Origin: Bacteroidota bacterium | GTDB lineage: Bacteria > Bacteroidota > Bacteroidia > 2-12-FULL-35-15 | Direction: 5' to 3' | DNA: 6,498 bases | NCBI GenBank assembly: GCA_021413595.1 | Contig: JAIOQD010000086.1 | Location: 1-6,498 of the forward strand | In this document: in pieces, positions 1-6,161 of the stretch | Layout of the letters: each line of letters starts with the position of its first letter | Numbering within the stretch: the stretch's first letter is position 1 | Made by a program: the position numbers and the translations under genes | Notes under the pieces: generated by a model | Seen by the model: the letters and a program-made list of their open reading frames with translations, nothing else | What the model was told of the DNA's origin: nothing | The model's database searches: none

Positions 1-668
1 GTTCACAAACAATGAATGCGTTCACTATCAGGATCGGCCATACAACAGCTTCCAGTTTTTCATCCTCTAGTTTCCTAAATACAACAATGACGACCGTTTA
101 TTCAGGAAGTAAAGTAGTCACCACGGGCTGGAATACCCATACATTTACAACACCTTTTACATACAATGGTACAGGTAATCTGTTGATCGATATTTGTTGG
201 AATAATACCAGCTTTACTTCCAATTCCAATGTGAGATGCACTAATACTTCTACGTATCAAACTAATTATAAGAAAACCAATGTTGCAAATGGTGGTGTTT
301 GTGGAAATACAACTGGTACAAGAAGTTATGGTCGCCCAAATATGAAGTTGATCTTCTCTGGTGCCTTAATGGTTAAATCGTTAGAAGAGCAAACCGAAGA
401 AACACAAGAACCAATTCAGGAAGCCGCTAAAATGAACGTGTATCCAAATCCTACCGAAAGTTTAGCAACTATTTATTTTGATGGAGTATTAGAAAAAGCG
501 CAGATCAAGGTGTTTGACATCATGGGGAAACTAGTGTTTTCAGATAACATGAATAACAGCACTTATCAGCTAGGCGTTGAGAATTTCACTCCGGGTATTT
601 ATCAAATAGTAGTACAAACCGCGAATGAATATTTTGTGAAAAAGTTGATCGTTCAGAGGAATTTATGA
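1..668 (+). CDS. T9SS type A sorting domain-containing secreted protein, 3' part
   Basis: This is the C-terminal end of an exported protein. The frame is open to the left edge (Ser-Gln-Thr precede the first Met at 12), so the true start lies outside the window. About 221 residues are visible. Counting from that Met, residues 1-115 form a Thr/Ser/Asn-rich beta-sandwich-like module with the pattern MTTVYSG...GWNTHTF..PF.YNGTGNLLIDICWNN and three cysteines (62, 76, 97), as seen in large adhesin-like or metalloprotease T9SS cargo. An acidic linker (about 122-138) follows. Residues 141-218 are a typical type A sorting domain: NVYPNP at 142-147, a KVFDIMGK strand at 166-173, FTPGIYQIVV near 192-201 and a KKLIVQ terminal strand. 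In this family the domain is recognised by the T9SS translocon and removed on export to the cell surface or medium. The substrate of the protein cannot be told from this fragment. Confidence 0.9.
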   Translation, partial: SQTMNAFTIRIGHTTASSFSSSSFLNTTMTTVYSGSKVVTTGWNTHTFTTPFTYNGTGNLLIDICWNNTSFTSNSNVRCTNTSTYQTNYKKTNVANGGVCGNTTGTRSYGRPNMKLIFSGALMVKSLEEQTEETQEPIQEAAKMNVYPNPTESLATIYFDGVLEKAQIKVFDIMGKLVFSDNMNNSTYQLGVENFTPGIYQIVVQTANEYFVKKLIVQRNL

Positions 669-810
669 TAGACTTTGAATCTTAATTAAAATACCAGGTA
701 GTATGGTACGCAGACCTGTTCTTCGCAGTAGAATTCATTAAGATACTTTCTATTAAATTAATGCCCTTTTAGAGTTTAATATAAATCAGGGGATTAGTTG
801 ACAATAAATT

Positions 811-851
811 ATTAAAAAGGGCTCCGTATTTTTTATGGAGCCCTTTTTAAT
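811..851. terminator. Bidirectional rho-independent terminator
   Basis: A perfect 15-bp inverted repeat (811-825 with 837-851) has a GGGCTCC/GGAGCCC core flanked by A5 on the left and T5 on the right. Three more pairs at the inside (one of them G-U) leave a T5 loop at 829-833. Because each arm ends in an A or T tract, the hairpin is followed by a U tract when transcribed from either strand. It lies between two convergent genes ending at 668 (+) and 909 (-), so it probably terminates both transcripts. Confidence 0.9.
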
Positions 852-908
852 TTTCTGATAGTTTGTAATGATCTTACACTTTCCGGAGAGGCGGGGAAAC
901 ATGGTGTT

Positions 909-2531
909 TTATTTCTTTGGAGGCGTTTTTACGGGCTTAACATTCGTGCCCTTTGTAGCATCTTTCACAGGAGGTAATAGTGATTCACCCGGCTTTAAGA
1001 TCTTTATGTTTTTTTCTATTTCAAAAACGTAATCCGATTTATCAAAAACATTTAATACATCCTTATAATCCTCAAAACCTGGACTTGTCACGGTAAGTAT
1101 GTATTTCCCGGGATATACCGAAAATACATATTTCCCACTTATCGGATTTGCATTCTTTGAGTCTATTTTTTCATTTGTTTTCTCATCTATTATTGATATA
1201 ATAGCAACAATATCTTTTTTCAATGTATCACTTGTTGATATTACTCCTTTAACAACCGATGGTTTATCTTCAACATCATTAAATATTACTTTGTAAATAT
1301 CAAGATCTCCAAAACCTTCTTTTCTTACCGCTGCGATATAACCATCCCGTTTATTTGCGGCCAAAGTAAATTCAAGGTTTTCTTCAGGTGTATTGATAGG
1401 ATACCCCATATTTACGGCAGGGCCGAATGTTTGAGTTTCGGGATCAAATTTAGATGTAAAAATATCAGAACCTCCCATACTTGAATGTCCTTCGGAAGCA
1501 AAATATAAAACCATATTTTTTTCATCATATATCGGGAAAGCCTCCTTGTATTTAGTATTTACATTAGGTCCAAGGTTAATAGGATTACCCCACTCTCCTA
1601 TAGGAAGTTTTTTGAACATATATAGATCCGTTTCTCCCAGTCCAGCTGCTCTGTCGCTTGAAATAATAAGCATATTTCCATCTTCTGTGATGCACCCTTC
1701 CAATTCAAGCCCAAGAGTGTTCACCGGTTCAAGAAAACCAACAGGACGAGGAAAAGCTTTGTTTTTCATTGTTGTCATAAAAAGATCACCCGATCCTATT
1801 TCATTATCCATATATACGATCATTCTTTTACCATCCGGAGTAACATAAACACATTGTTCGTCTTCAGCTGAGTTGATCATAGGTCCTATCGTTTTAGGCT
1901 TTGACCATTGTCCGGCAACCACTTTTGAAAAATAAATATCTGAAGTAAAATATCCCTGCCAGCTTTTTAACTTTTGTGAACGTCCTTCTCTGCGGGTTGT
2001 GTAGTAAAGTGTGGATTGGTCTTGTGTTACAAAAGGATAATAATCAGGAAACTTTGAATTGATCTCTTTCCCTAAATTTTCGAATGTTACATTCACCGGA
2101 TTTTTTATAAATATTTTGGCGTTTTCACAATTCTCAATGTAACGATTTATTTCATCGGACTTTTTGATCTTAGTTTTGTATTCGTTGAAGAATTTGATCG
2201 CTTCATCAAATTTATAACCGTGCATATAAGCTAAGCCCAAATATAAAAGTAACTCATCCTTGTATCCTCCCTTGTTATACACAAACTCTAAAAAGGGGAT
2301 TGCCTTTGATTTATCATCATTGATGGCAAGGTAACAAAAGCCAATCTGAAAATTAATTTCCGGATCCGTTTTTTTATTTTTATAAAGTTTTAGGAATTCT
2401 TCAAGTGCGCGGTTATAATCTTGCTCGGCTAAATAATCTTTGGCGCTTAGTTTTTCAGCAGGCTGTGCATTTGAATCATTACAGATTAAACTAAATAATA
2501 AAATAAGCAGTGTAGAATAGAGTTTATGCAT
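909..2531 (-). CDS. Exported TPR / PD40 beta-propeller / CRD protein lacking OmpA domain
   Basis: This is a predicted periplasmic or outer-membrane-associated protein of 540 residues. The start is taken at the ATG at 2531. An in-frame TTG at 2546 would add five residues (MHHKK), but the ATG is followed at once by a clean signal peptide (residues 1-22, cut after SNA before QPAEK). TPR-like helices follow (about 25-145; YNRALEEFLKLY, INFQIGFCYLAI, LLLYLGLAYMHGYKFDEAIKFF). PD40/WD40-like propeller blades span about 150-417, with repeated markers such as DYYPFVTQDQSTLYY, TPDGKRMIVYMDN, EGCITEDGNMLIISSDR, YDEKNMVLYFASEG and GFGDLDIYKV. One carboxypeptidase-regulatory-like beta-sandwich is at about 425-508, then a short Lys/Pro tail. 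The order matches PorE-like T9SS accessory proteins and other OmpA-associated proteins of Bacteroidota, but the OmpA domain is absent. A diverged paralogue lies upstream at 3435-5582. A scaffold or binding role is inferred; no catalytic site is visible. Confidence 0.88.
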   Translation of the reverse strand: MHKLYSTLLILLFSLICNDSNAQPAEKLSAKDYLAEQDYNRALEEFLKLYKNKKTDPEINFQIGFCYLAINDDKSKAIPFLEFVYNKGGYKDELLLYLGLAYMHGYKFDEAIKFFNEYKTKIKKSDEINRYIENCENAKIFIKNPVNVTFENLGKEINSKFPDYYPFVTQDQSTLYYTTRREGRSQKLKSWQGYFTSDIYFSKVVAGQWSKPKTIGPMINSAEDEQCVYVTPDGKRMIVYMDNEIGSGDLFMTTMKNKAFPRPVGFLEPVNTLGLELEGCITEDGNMLIISSDRAAGLGETDLYMFKKLPIGEWGNPINLGPNVNTKYKEAFPIYDEKNMVLYFASEGHSSMGGSDIFTSKFDPETQTFGPAVNMGYPINTPEENLEFTLAANKRDGYIAAVRKEGFGDLDIYKVIFNDVEDKPSVVKGVISTSDTLKKDIVAIISIIDEKTNEKIDSKNANPISGKYVFSVYPGKYILTVTSPGFEDYKDVLNVFDKSDYVFEIEKNIKILKPGESLLPPVKDATKGTNVKPVKTPPKK

Positions 2532-2555
2532 TTTTTTGTGGTGCAAACAAATTAA

Positions 2556-2629
2556 TCAATTATACAATTTTACAGTAGGCAAGGTACTAAATATATAGCC
2601 AATAGCCTACTGTAAAATTGTATAAATGA
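2556..2629. repeat. Long perfect inverted repeat (21-bp arms, 24-nt loop)
   Basis: Bases 2560-2580 are the exact reverse complement of 2605-2625, including the GTAGGC/GCCTAC core. Past a single mismatch (2559/2626) three more pairs form (2556-2558 with 2627-2629). The loop, 2581-2604, is AT-rich and contains no strong internal stem. The structure lies between the stop of the 238-residue gene (2649) and the start of the TPR/PD40 gene (2531), both on the - strand. It could end the upstream transcript, although no U tract follows the arm on the - strand and the loop is long for a terminator. It could also be a protein-binding site or the remnant of a small mobile repeat. No target-site duplication is evident. 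Confidence 0.85.
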
Positions 2630-2648
2630 ATTTTTTTTCTGAATTGGA

Positions 2649-3365
2649 TCAACTTAAGGTGCTAATATATCTCACTAATGTGCGTTTTGCGATAGGGATG
2701 AAACTTTCTGTAAGAGGATATTCTTTTTGGCTGCTTATAGCAAAAACGGCAGGATTTGGCAACAGCGGTTTTTCTTTAATTAGTTGAATTTTTATACTCT
2801 CGAAAGTGTTAATGTAAGAATATGCGAATGAAGTAATGAATGACGTGTGTATGCCACGGAAGTTCTCGTTTGCATGTTCAAAAAATGAGATGTTATATTG
2901 GTGTACGTATGTTTCGTTTTGCTTCCCATCATTAATAAACATATAACCTTCATTAGGGTTTAGTGGGGTTAAGCCAATAGGTTCAATTTGCATATTGCCT
3001 TCCATGGTGTTGTAAATATCTTTGCCTTCTTTTAAATGACTCTCCAATTGCGGGATTGAAAAATCAATGATGTTTTCTATCTCATTGATCAGTTGATTGT
3101 CTTTTTCTATCGATTCGTAAATTAATTTTAATTTATCAAAATCTATTTTTGAAAGTGATTTTCCAAACGATTCACTCAGTTGCTGCTTGTTGTTTTTGAT
3201 GGTGATCAGATTGTTGTAATGCGCAATTAAATCGCTTAAAGCGGGATATAATTTTTCATCTCTAAATTCTTGTTTTATTCCTTGCAAATAACCCAATAAT
3301 TCATATTTTTTGTATTCGAAGTCAATTAGATTTTCAACGATCCAGTTTTGGCTAAGGGCTTTCAT
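2649..3365 (-). CDS. Conserved-looking protein of unknown function, 238 aa
   Basis: I cannot assign a named family. The protein starts MKALSQNWIVENLIDFEYKKYELLGYLQ. It has no signal peptide or membrane segment, so it is probably cytoplasmic. The N-terminal half (about 1-120) is helical and charged, with stretches such as LIAHYNNLITIKNNKQQLSE and YESIEKDNQLINEIENII that suggest helical bundles or short coiled coil. The C-terminal half (about 125-238) has a more mixed, probably alpha/beta character (IEPIGLTPLNPNEGYMFIND, YVHQYNISFFEH, LPNPAVFAISSQ). From memory, similar proteins of about 240 residues beginning MKAL..NW...  IDFE.KKY.LL.YLQ occur in many Bacteroidota as hypothetical proteins; this was not checked. 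The ATG at 3365 is 69 bases downstream of the stop of the upstream paralogue, so co-transcription is possible. It separates the two TPR/PD40 paralogues. Confidence 0.82.
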   Translation of the reverse strand: MKALSQNWIVENLIDFEYKKYELLGYLQGIKQEFRDEKLYPALSDLIAHYNNLITIKNNKQQLSESFGKSLSKIDFDKLKLIYESIEKDNQLINEIENIIDFSIPQLESHLKEGKDIYNTMEGNMQIEPIGLTPLNPNEGYMFINDGKQNETYVHQYNISFFEHANENFRGIHTSFITSFAYSYINTFESIKIQLIKEKPLLPNPAVFAISSQKEYPLTESFIPIAKRTLVRYISTLS

Positions 3366-3434
3366 GATATAGTTTTTTCATTAAAACGAATGTTAAATAA
3401 AAAAGTTACATGATTTAGCTATTCCCTTTCCTGT

Positions 3435-4658
3435 CTATTTTTTTTTAGTGGTTGATTTAGTTTTTTTCTTTACAGGCGCTGGCGCTTTCTTTTTTACAGG
3501 TTTTTTTACAGACTTTACAGGTTTTTTTACCGGTTTTGTGGTTTTTTTTATTGGGGTAACCTTTGGTTTTACTGTTGTTTTTACTGTTGTTTTTACTAAT
3601 TTTTCTTTAATAGAAAGATCCATTTCTTCATTTGTTTGAAGCAATATGTTTTTTTCTATTTCGATAATTTGATCTGTTTTGTTAATAGTTATCTCTTGTT
3701 CAAAGTCAGCATATCCTGCACTTGAAGCGGTTAATATATATGTGCCGGGGAATAGATCAAAGAAATACTTACCAATTTGAGTGTTTGCGCTTTTCCCTTC
3801 CAGTTTTTGTCGTGTTTTTGCATTAAGAACAGATATAACTACATCGATCTGGTTTTGTAAGGTATCAGTTGTTATTATGGCTCCTCTTACTATTGTTTTT
3901 AATGATTTTGCAGAATCTGTTTTGGAAGCATCTTTAATTGAAGAGGAAGCATCGCCTGTTTTTTTAAGTAAAATATTTTTTTCTATTTCAAAAACATAAT
4001 CCGATTTATCATACACATTTATTTCCTCTTCAAAATCAGCGTAATCCGGACTTGATATTTTTAATATATATTTCCCAGGGTCAACAGCAAAAATGTATCG
4101 ACCACTTTGAAGGTTTACCTTTTTCGAATCTACTAATTTATCCGTTTGTGCATTTTTTATAGATACAGTTGCATTCATTTCTTTGTTGGTACCATCACTT
4201 GATGATACTATTCCTTTAAGTATTGTTGGTCGGCTTTCAATATCATTAAAAACTACTTTATATAAATCAAGATCACCGAAGCCTCCGTTCATAACTGCAG
4301 AAATATATCCATCACGATTATTTTCTGCAAGGCTAAATACCATATCATCATTGGGAGTATTGATAGGATAACCAATGTTTTCAGGAGGCTCAAATTTTTG
4401 ACTTGCGGTATCAAATTGGGATTTAAAAATATCAAAACCTCCCATATTGGTATGTCCTTCAGATGCAAAATATAAGGTTTGATTTTTTTCGTCATACATT
4501 GGAAAAGCTTCTTTGTATTTAGTGTTTATTTGTCGTCCTAAATTAACTGGTGCGCCCCATTCACCGTTTGGCAGTTTATGAAAAATATATAGATCAGTTT
4601 CTCCGAACCCTCCTGATCTATCGCTTGAAATAATCAGCGTGTTTTCATCTTCAGTCAT
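3435..4658 (-). CDS. C-terminal part of interrupted gene: PD40 blades, two CRD domains, Lys-rich tail
   Basis: This open frame has 407 codons from the first ATG after the internal stop. That Met aligns with an internal Ile of the paralogue (CITEDG against SMTEDE) and has no signal peptide, so it is very probably not a natural start. Residues 1-140 carry propeller blades (ISSDRSGGFGETDLYIFHKL, YDEKNQTLYFASEG, GFGDLDLYKVVF). Two related beta-sandwich repeats follow at 145-231 and 254-340, each ending in EIEKNILL. Their similarity (YADFEEEI and YADFEQEI; DPGKYIL and FPGTYIL) indicates an internal duplication relative to the single-CRD paralogue. Residues 354-407 form a tail with 22 lysines in 54 positions, plus Pro, Val and Thr, and no acidic residue. 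Such tails may bind polyanions (LPS, teichoic-like or nucleic acid) or interact with the envelope; that is inference. A T9 run at 3438-3446 encodes the last three lysines. Confidence 0.72.
   Translation of the reverse strand: MTEDENTLIISSDRSGGFGETDLYIFHKLPNGEWGAPVNLGRQINTKYKEAFPMYDEKNQTLYFASEGHTNMGGFDIFKSQFDTASQKFEPPENIGYPINTPNDDMVFSLAENNRDGYISAVMNGGFGDLDLYKVVFNDIESRPTILKGIVSSSDGTNKEMNATVSIKNAQTDKLVDSKKVNLQSGRYIFAVDPGKYILKISSPDYADFEEEINVYDKSDYVFEIEKNILLKKTGDASSSIKDASKTDSAKSLKTIVRGAIITTDTLQNQIDVVISVLNAKTRQKLEGKSANTQIGKYFFDLFPGTYILTASSAGYADFEQEITINKTDQIIEIEKNILLQTNEEMDLSIKEKLVKTTVKTTVKPKVTPIKKTTKPVKKPVKSVKKPVKKKAPAPVKKKTKSTTKKK
3493..3594 (-). repeat. Short in-frame repeats coding for the Lys-rich tail
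   Basis: A 17-bp sequence, TTTACAGGTTTTTTTAC on the + strand, occurs at 3493-3509 and again at 3514-3530, a 21-bp (seven-codon) period coding for VKKPVK units. Nearby, ACTGTTGTTTTT occurs twice in tandem at 3571-3594, a 12-bp period coding for VKTT units. Both periods are multiples of three, so gain or loss of units keeps the frame and would vary the tail length between strains. Confidence 0.8.
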
Positions 4659-4679
4659 ACTCCCTTCAAATTCACGAAA

Positions 4680-5582
4680 TTAAGTATTGACTGGTTCCAC
4701 TAAAGTGATAGTAGGCATTTGAAGTAATTTTGGAATTGGTACTGTATAAATATCACCGGTAACATTTTCATTATCTTGAAAAATGATCATTTTTTTTCCA
4801 TTTGGCATTACATAAACACATTGTTCATTCGCATCAGAATTAACAACAGTTCCCATATTTTTGGGTTTTGTCCAGTGTCCGGCTTTTGCTTCCGAAACAT
4901 AGATGTCTGAAGTAAAATAACCTTGTGAATTTATTGATTTAAGAGGATTTTCTTCTCTGCGGGATGAAAAGTAAAGTGTTCCTTGGCTTTGGGTAATAAA
5001 GGGATAAAAATCTGCATATTTTGAATTTACTTCTTTTCCTAAATTTTCGAATGTTACATTCACAGGTATTTTTATCAATTCCTTTGCACTTTCACAATTT
5101 TCAATATAATGCTCTATAAGACTAAAGTTACCAGTGGTGATTTTTTTTTGATAGTCAAGTTTTCCGCTTTGGAGATCTTCATAATAGTTTTCAACCAGCT
5201 CTGCTTTTTTAGATGAAATTAACTTTTGATAGCTATCAAAATAGGTAAGGGCTTCGTCAAACTTATACGAATACATATAAGCAAGTCCCAGATTTAAAAG
5301 CAGATCATCTTTATAATCTCCTTTGTTATAAACATATTCGAGGTAGGGAATGGCTTTTGATCTATCATCGTTTATATGGAGATAACAAAACCCGATATTA
5401 TAATTAATTTCAAGGTCCTCTTTTTTATTTTCGTATTCCTCCAGATATTTTGTAAGTGCCTTACCATAATGTTTGGCATCAAAATATTGTTTTGCGCTTA
5501 TGTTTACAGCGTTTTGCGCATTCGAATACTTATTAATTCCAGTAATTACAACTGCAAATAGTATCAAATAGAATTTAGTCAT
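4680..5582 (-). CDS. N-terminal part of interrupted gene: signal peptide, TPR helices, first PD40 blades
   Basis: This is the 300-residue product made if translation stops at the TAA at 4682-4680. MTKFYLILFAVVITGINKYSNA is a signal peptide, with cleavage likely before QNAVN. TPR-like helices follow (YGKALTKYLEEY at 39-50, INYNIGFCYLHI at 59-70, LLLNLGLAYMYSYKFDEALTYF at 94-115). The propeller opens near 175 (VNVTFENLGKEVNSKYADFYPF), which is nearly identical to its counterpart in the paralogue, and it breaks off at VEPVNT after roughly two blades. An incomplete propeller is unlikely to fold into a closed ring, so this piece alone is probably not functional, though an exported TPR fragment remains possible. 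The ATG at 5582 has an A-rich leader (AAATAGAAA). The structured repeat at 5602-5755 begins only 20 bases upstream, so any promoter of its own must lie within or beyond that repeat. Confidence 0.75.
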   Translation of the reverse strand: MTKFYLILFAVVITGINKYSNAQNAVNISAKQYFDAKHYGKALTKYLEEYENKKEDLEINYNIGFCYLHINDDRSKAIPYLEYVYNKGDYKDDLLLNLGLAYMYSYKFDEALTYFDSYQKLISSKKAELVENYYEDLQSGKLDYQKKITTGNFSLIEHYIENCESAKELIKIPVNVTFENLGKEVNSKYADFYPFITQSQGTLYFSSRREENPLKSINSQGYFTSDIYVSEAKAGHWTKPKNMGTVVNSDANEQCVYVMPNGKKMIIFQDNENVTGDIYTVPIPKLLQMPTITLVEPVNT

Positions 5583-5601
5583 TTTCTATTTTTATTAGTT
5601 T

Positions 5602-5755
5602 GTTACTGTTCAGTACAATATTTTTTGGGCGTTCCCTCTTGCCCTGAAAATGGGGCGAGCGGGCGGGCTTTCCGTTGCAATCTTCCCCGATGAAAAATCG
5701 AGGGAGGATTTTCACTACAATCCCTAACGCAAACCAGGCAATCAACTGAACAGTA
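5602..5755. repeat. GC-rich structured interspersed repeat with short terminal inverted repeats
   Basis: An 11-bp perfect inverted repeat, TACTGTTCAGT (5604-5614) and ACTGAACAGTA (5745-5755), encloses a block far richer in GC than its surroundings. Inside, GCGTT (5629-5633) pairs with AACGC (5726-5730). Hairpin I is 5634-5644 with 5653-5663 (CCC-T-CTTGCCC against GGGCGAG-C-GGG, loop TGAAAATG). Hairpin II is 5680-5691 with 5697-5709 (12 pairs, one bulged A, loop GAAAA). The wording GGGCGTTCCC ... GGGCTTTCCG ... GATTTTCACTACAATCCCTAACGC resembles an intergenic repeat I recall being scattered through many Bacteroidota genomes; that is memory and was not searched. It fills most of the 347-base gap between genes. 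The remainder (5756-5929) is AT-rich and holds no gene that I can see. Confidence 0.75.
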
Positions 5756-5878
5756 TTTTGATTTTATTTTGTGAAATTTATGTCTTTTTTAGATCCAGCT
5801 GAACAGTAACCTTAGTTTAATATAAAAAACTGATTTTTAAAAATTGTAAATCCTTTTATTTTTAGCCCGATTACTGTT
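5602..5878. repeat. Four copies of a CTGAACAGTAAC / GTTACTGTTCAG motif
   Basis: GTTACTGTTCAG at 5602-5613 is the exact reverse complement of CTGAACAGTAAC at 5799-5810 (12 bp). CTGAACAGTA also occurs at 5746-5755, and the shorter TTACTGTT occurs at 5871-5878. Two copies point each way. They flank and follow the GC-rich repeat in the gap between the zinc-ribbon gene and the TPR/PD40 gene. They may be the ends of the inserted element or binding sites for a regulator. Confidence 0.6.
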
Positions 5879-5929
5879 TATAAAAATAGGCAATTTAAAT
5901 TATTAGTAGTTAATTGTATCGTAGTTTTT

Positions 5930-6136
5930 TTACTTGTCCAAAAACTCATTTATATTGTTACAAACCGAACACACATAACAAGTGGTAGGTCGTTTGAGTT
6001 CTTCATAGCCCCATTTTATTTTTGCAATGGTTACAATCCGTCCTTTTAATGTAAAAAAAGTTGTATTGCCACAGTGGTGACAACTTAAAGTTTTTCCATT
6101 TATTTGAATTGTTTCAGCAATATTTTCTGTTTTCAT
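5930..6136 (-). CDS. Small zinc-ribbon protein, 68 aa
   Basis: This short cytoplasmic protein has two cysteine knuckles: C19-H-H-C22 (CHHCGN) and C53-Y-V-C56-S-V-C59-N. Two CxxC pairs separated by about 33 residues are the hallmark of a zinc ribbon; C53 or C59 is an extra cysteine, depending on which pair binds the metal. The middle (TFFTLKGRIVTIAKIKWGYEEL) would supply the beta strands of the ribbon. No enzyme domain is attached, so a role in protein or nucleic-acid contact is possible but not shown. The ATG at 6136 is 25 bases after the stop of the YifB-like gene on the same strand, which suggests a shared transcript. I do not recognise a named family. Confidence 0.78.
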   Translation of the reverse strand: MKTENIAETIQINGKTLSCHHCGNTTFFTLKGRIVTIAKIKWGYEELKRPTTCYVCSVCNNINEFLDK

Positions 6137-6161
6137 CTTGCAAATAAAAATTTATTTTTTT

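Larger units (their letters stand above)
3435..5582 (-). pseudogene. TPR / PD40 propeller / double-CRD protein gene interrupted by one in-frame TAA
   Basis: Codons 1-300 (5582-4683) and the open frame from 4679 to 3438 are in the same frame and are separated by a single TAA at 4682-4680. Read through, the product would be 715 residues: signal peptide 1-22, TPR-like helices about 28-170, PD40 propeller about 175-450, two carboxypeptidase-regulatory-like domains (about 453-539 and 562-648) and a lysine-rich tail (about 662-715). Alignment with the intact paralogue at 909-2531 runs straight across the stop: LEPVNTLGLELEGCITEDG against VEPVNT*FREFEGSMTEDE, with no insertion or deletion. The stop therefore lies inside the propeller and should abolish the full product. 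No other frameshift or stop is seen in 2.1 kb, so the lesion is recent, or it is a sequencing error, or (least likely) the stop is read through. The gene also has a helical insertion of about 28 residues near 124-152 that the paralogue lacks. Confidence 0.8.

Noticed and set aside
1099..2000. Open frames on the + strand inside the two TPR/PD40 genes
   Set aside because: They are short antisense shadows of strongly supported coding sequence, with low-complexity Phe/Ser-rich translations arising from A-rich codons on the other strand.
2532..2560. Bacteroidota promoter (-7 TAnnTTTG) upstream of the 2531 start
   Set aside because: TAATTTG and TTTG occur, but the spacing is off by one and no -33 TTTG is correctly placed.
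3435..4658. The C-terminal half as an independent gene starting at 4658
   Set aside because: The start has no signal peptide, lies inside a propeller blade, and the frame continues upstream to the TAA with clear homology to the paralogue, so it is a fragment.
4680..4682. Programmed stop-codon readthrough
   Set aside because: The stop is TAA followed by TTT, with no known readthrough context and no clear downstream hairpin. Mutation or sequence error is simpler.
5602..5878. CRISPR array
   Set aside because: The repeated motif is only 10-12 bp, in both orientations and at irregular spacing, with no spacer structure or cas gene.
6142..6157. AAATAAA/TTTATTT hairpin between the YifB-like and zinc-ribbon genes
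   Set aside because: It has only A-T pairs and a two-base loop in AT-rich sequence; too weak to call a terminator.
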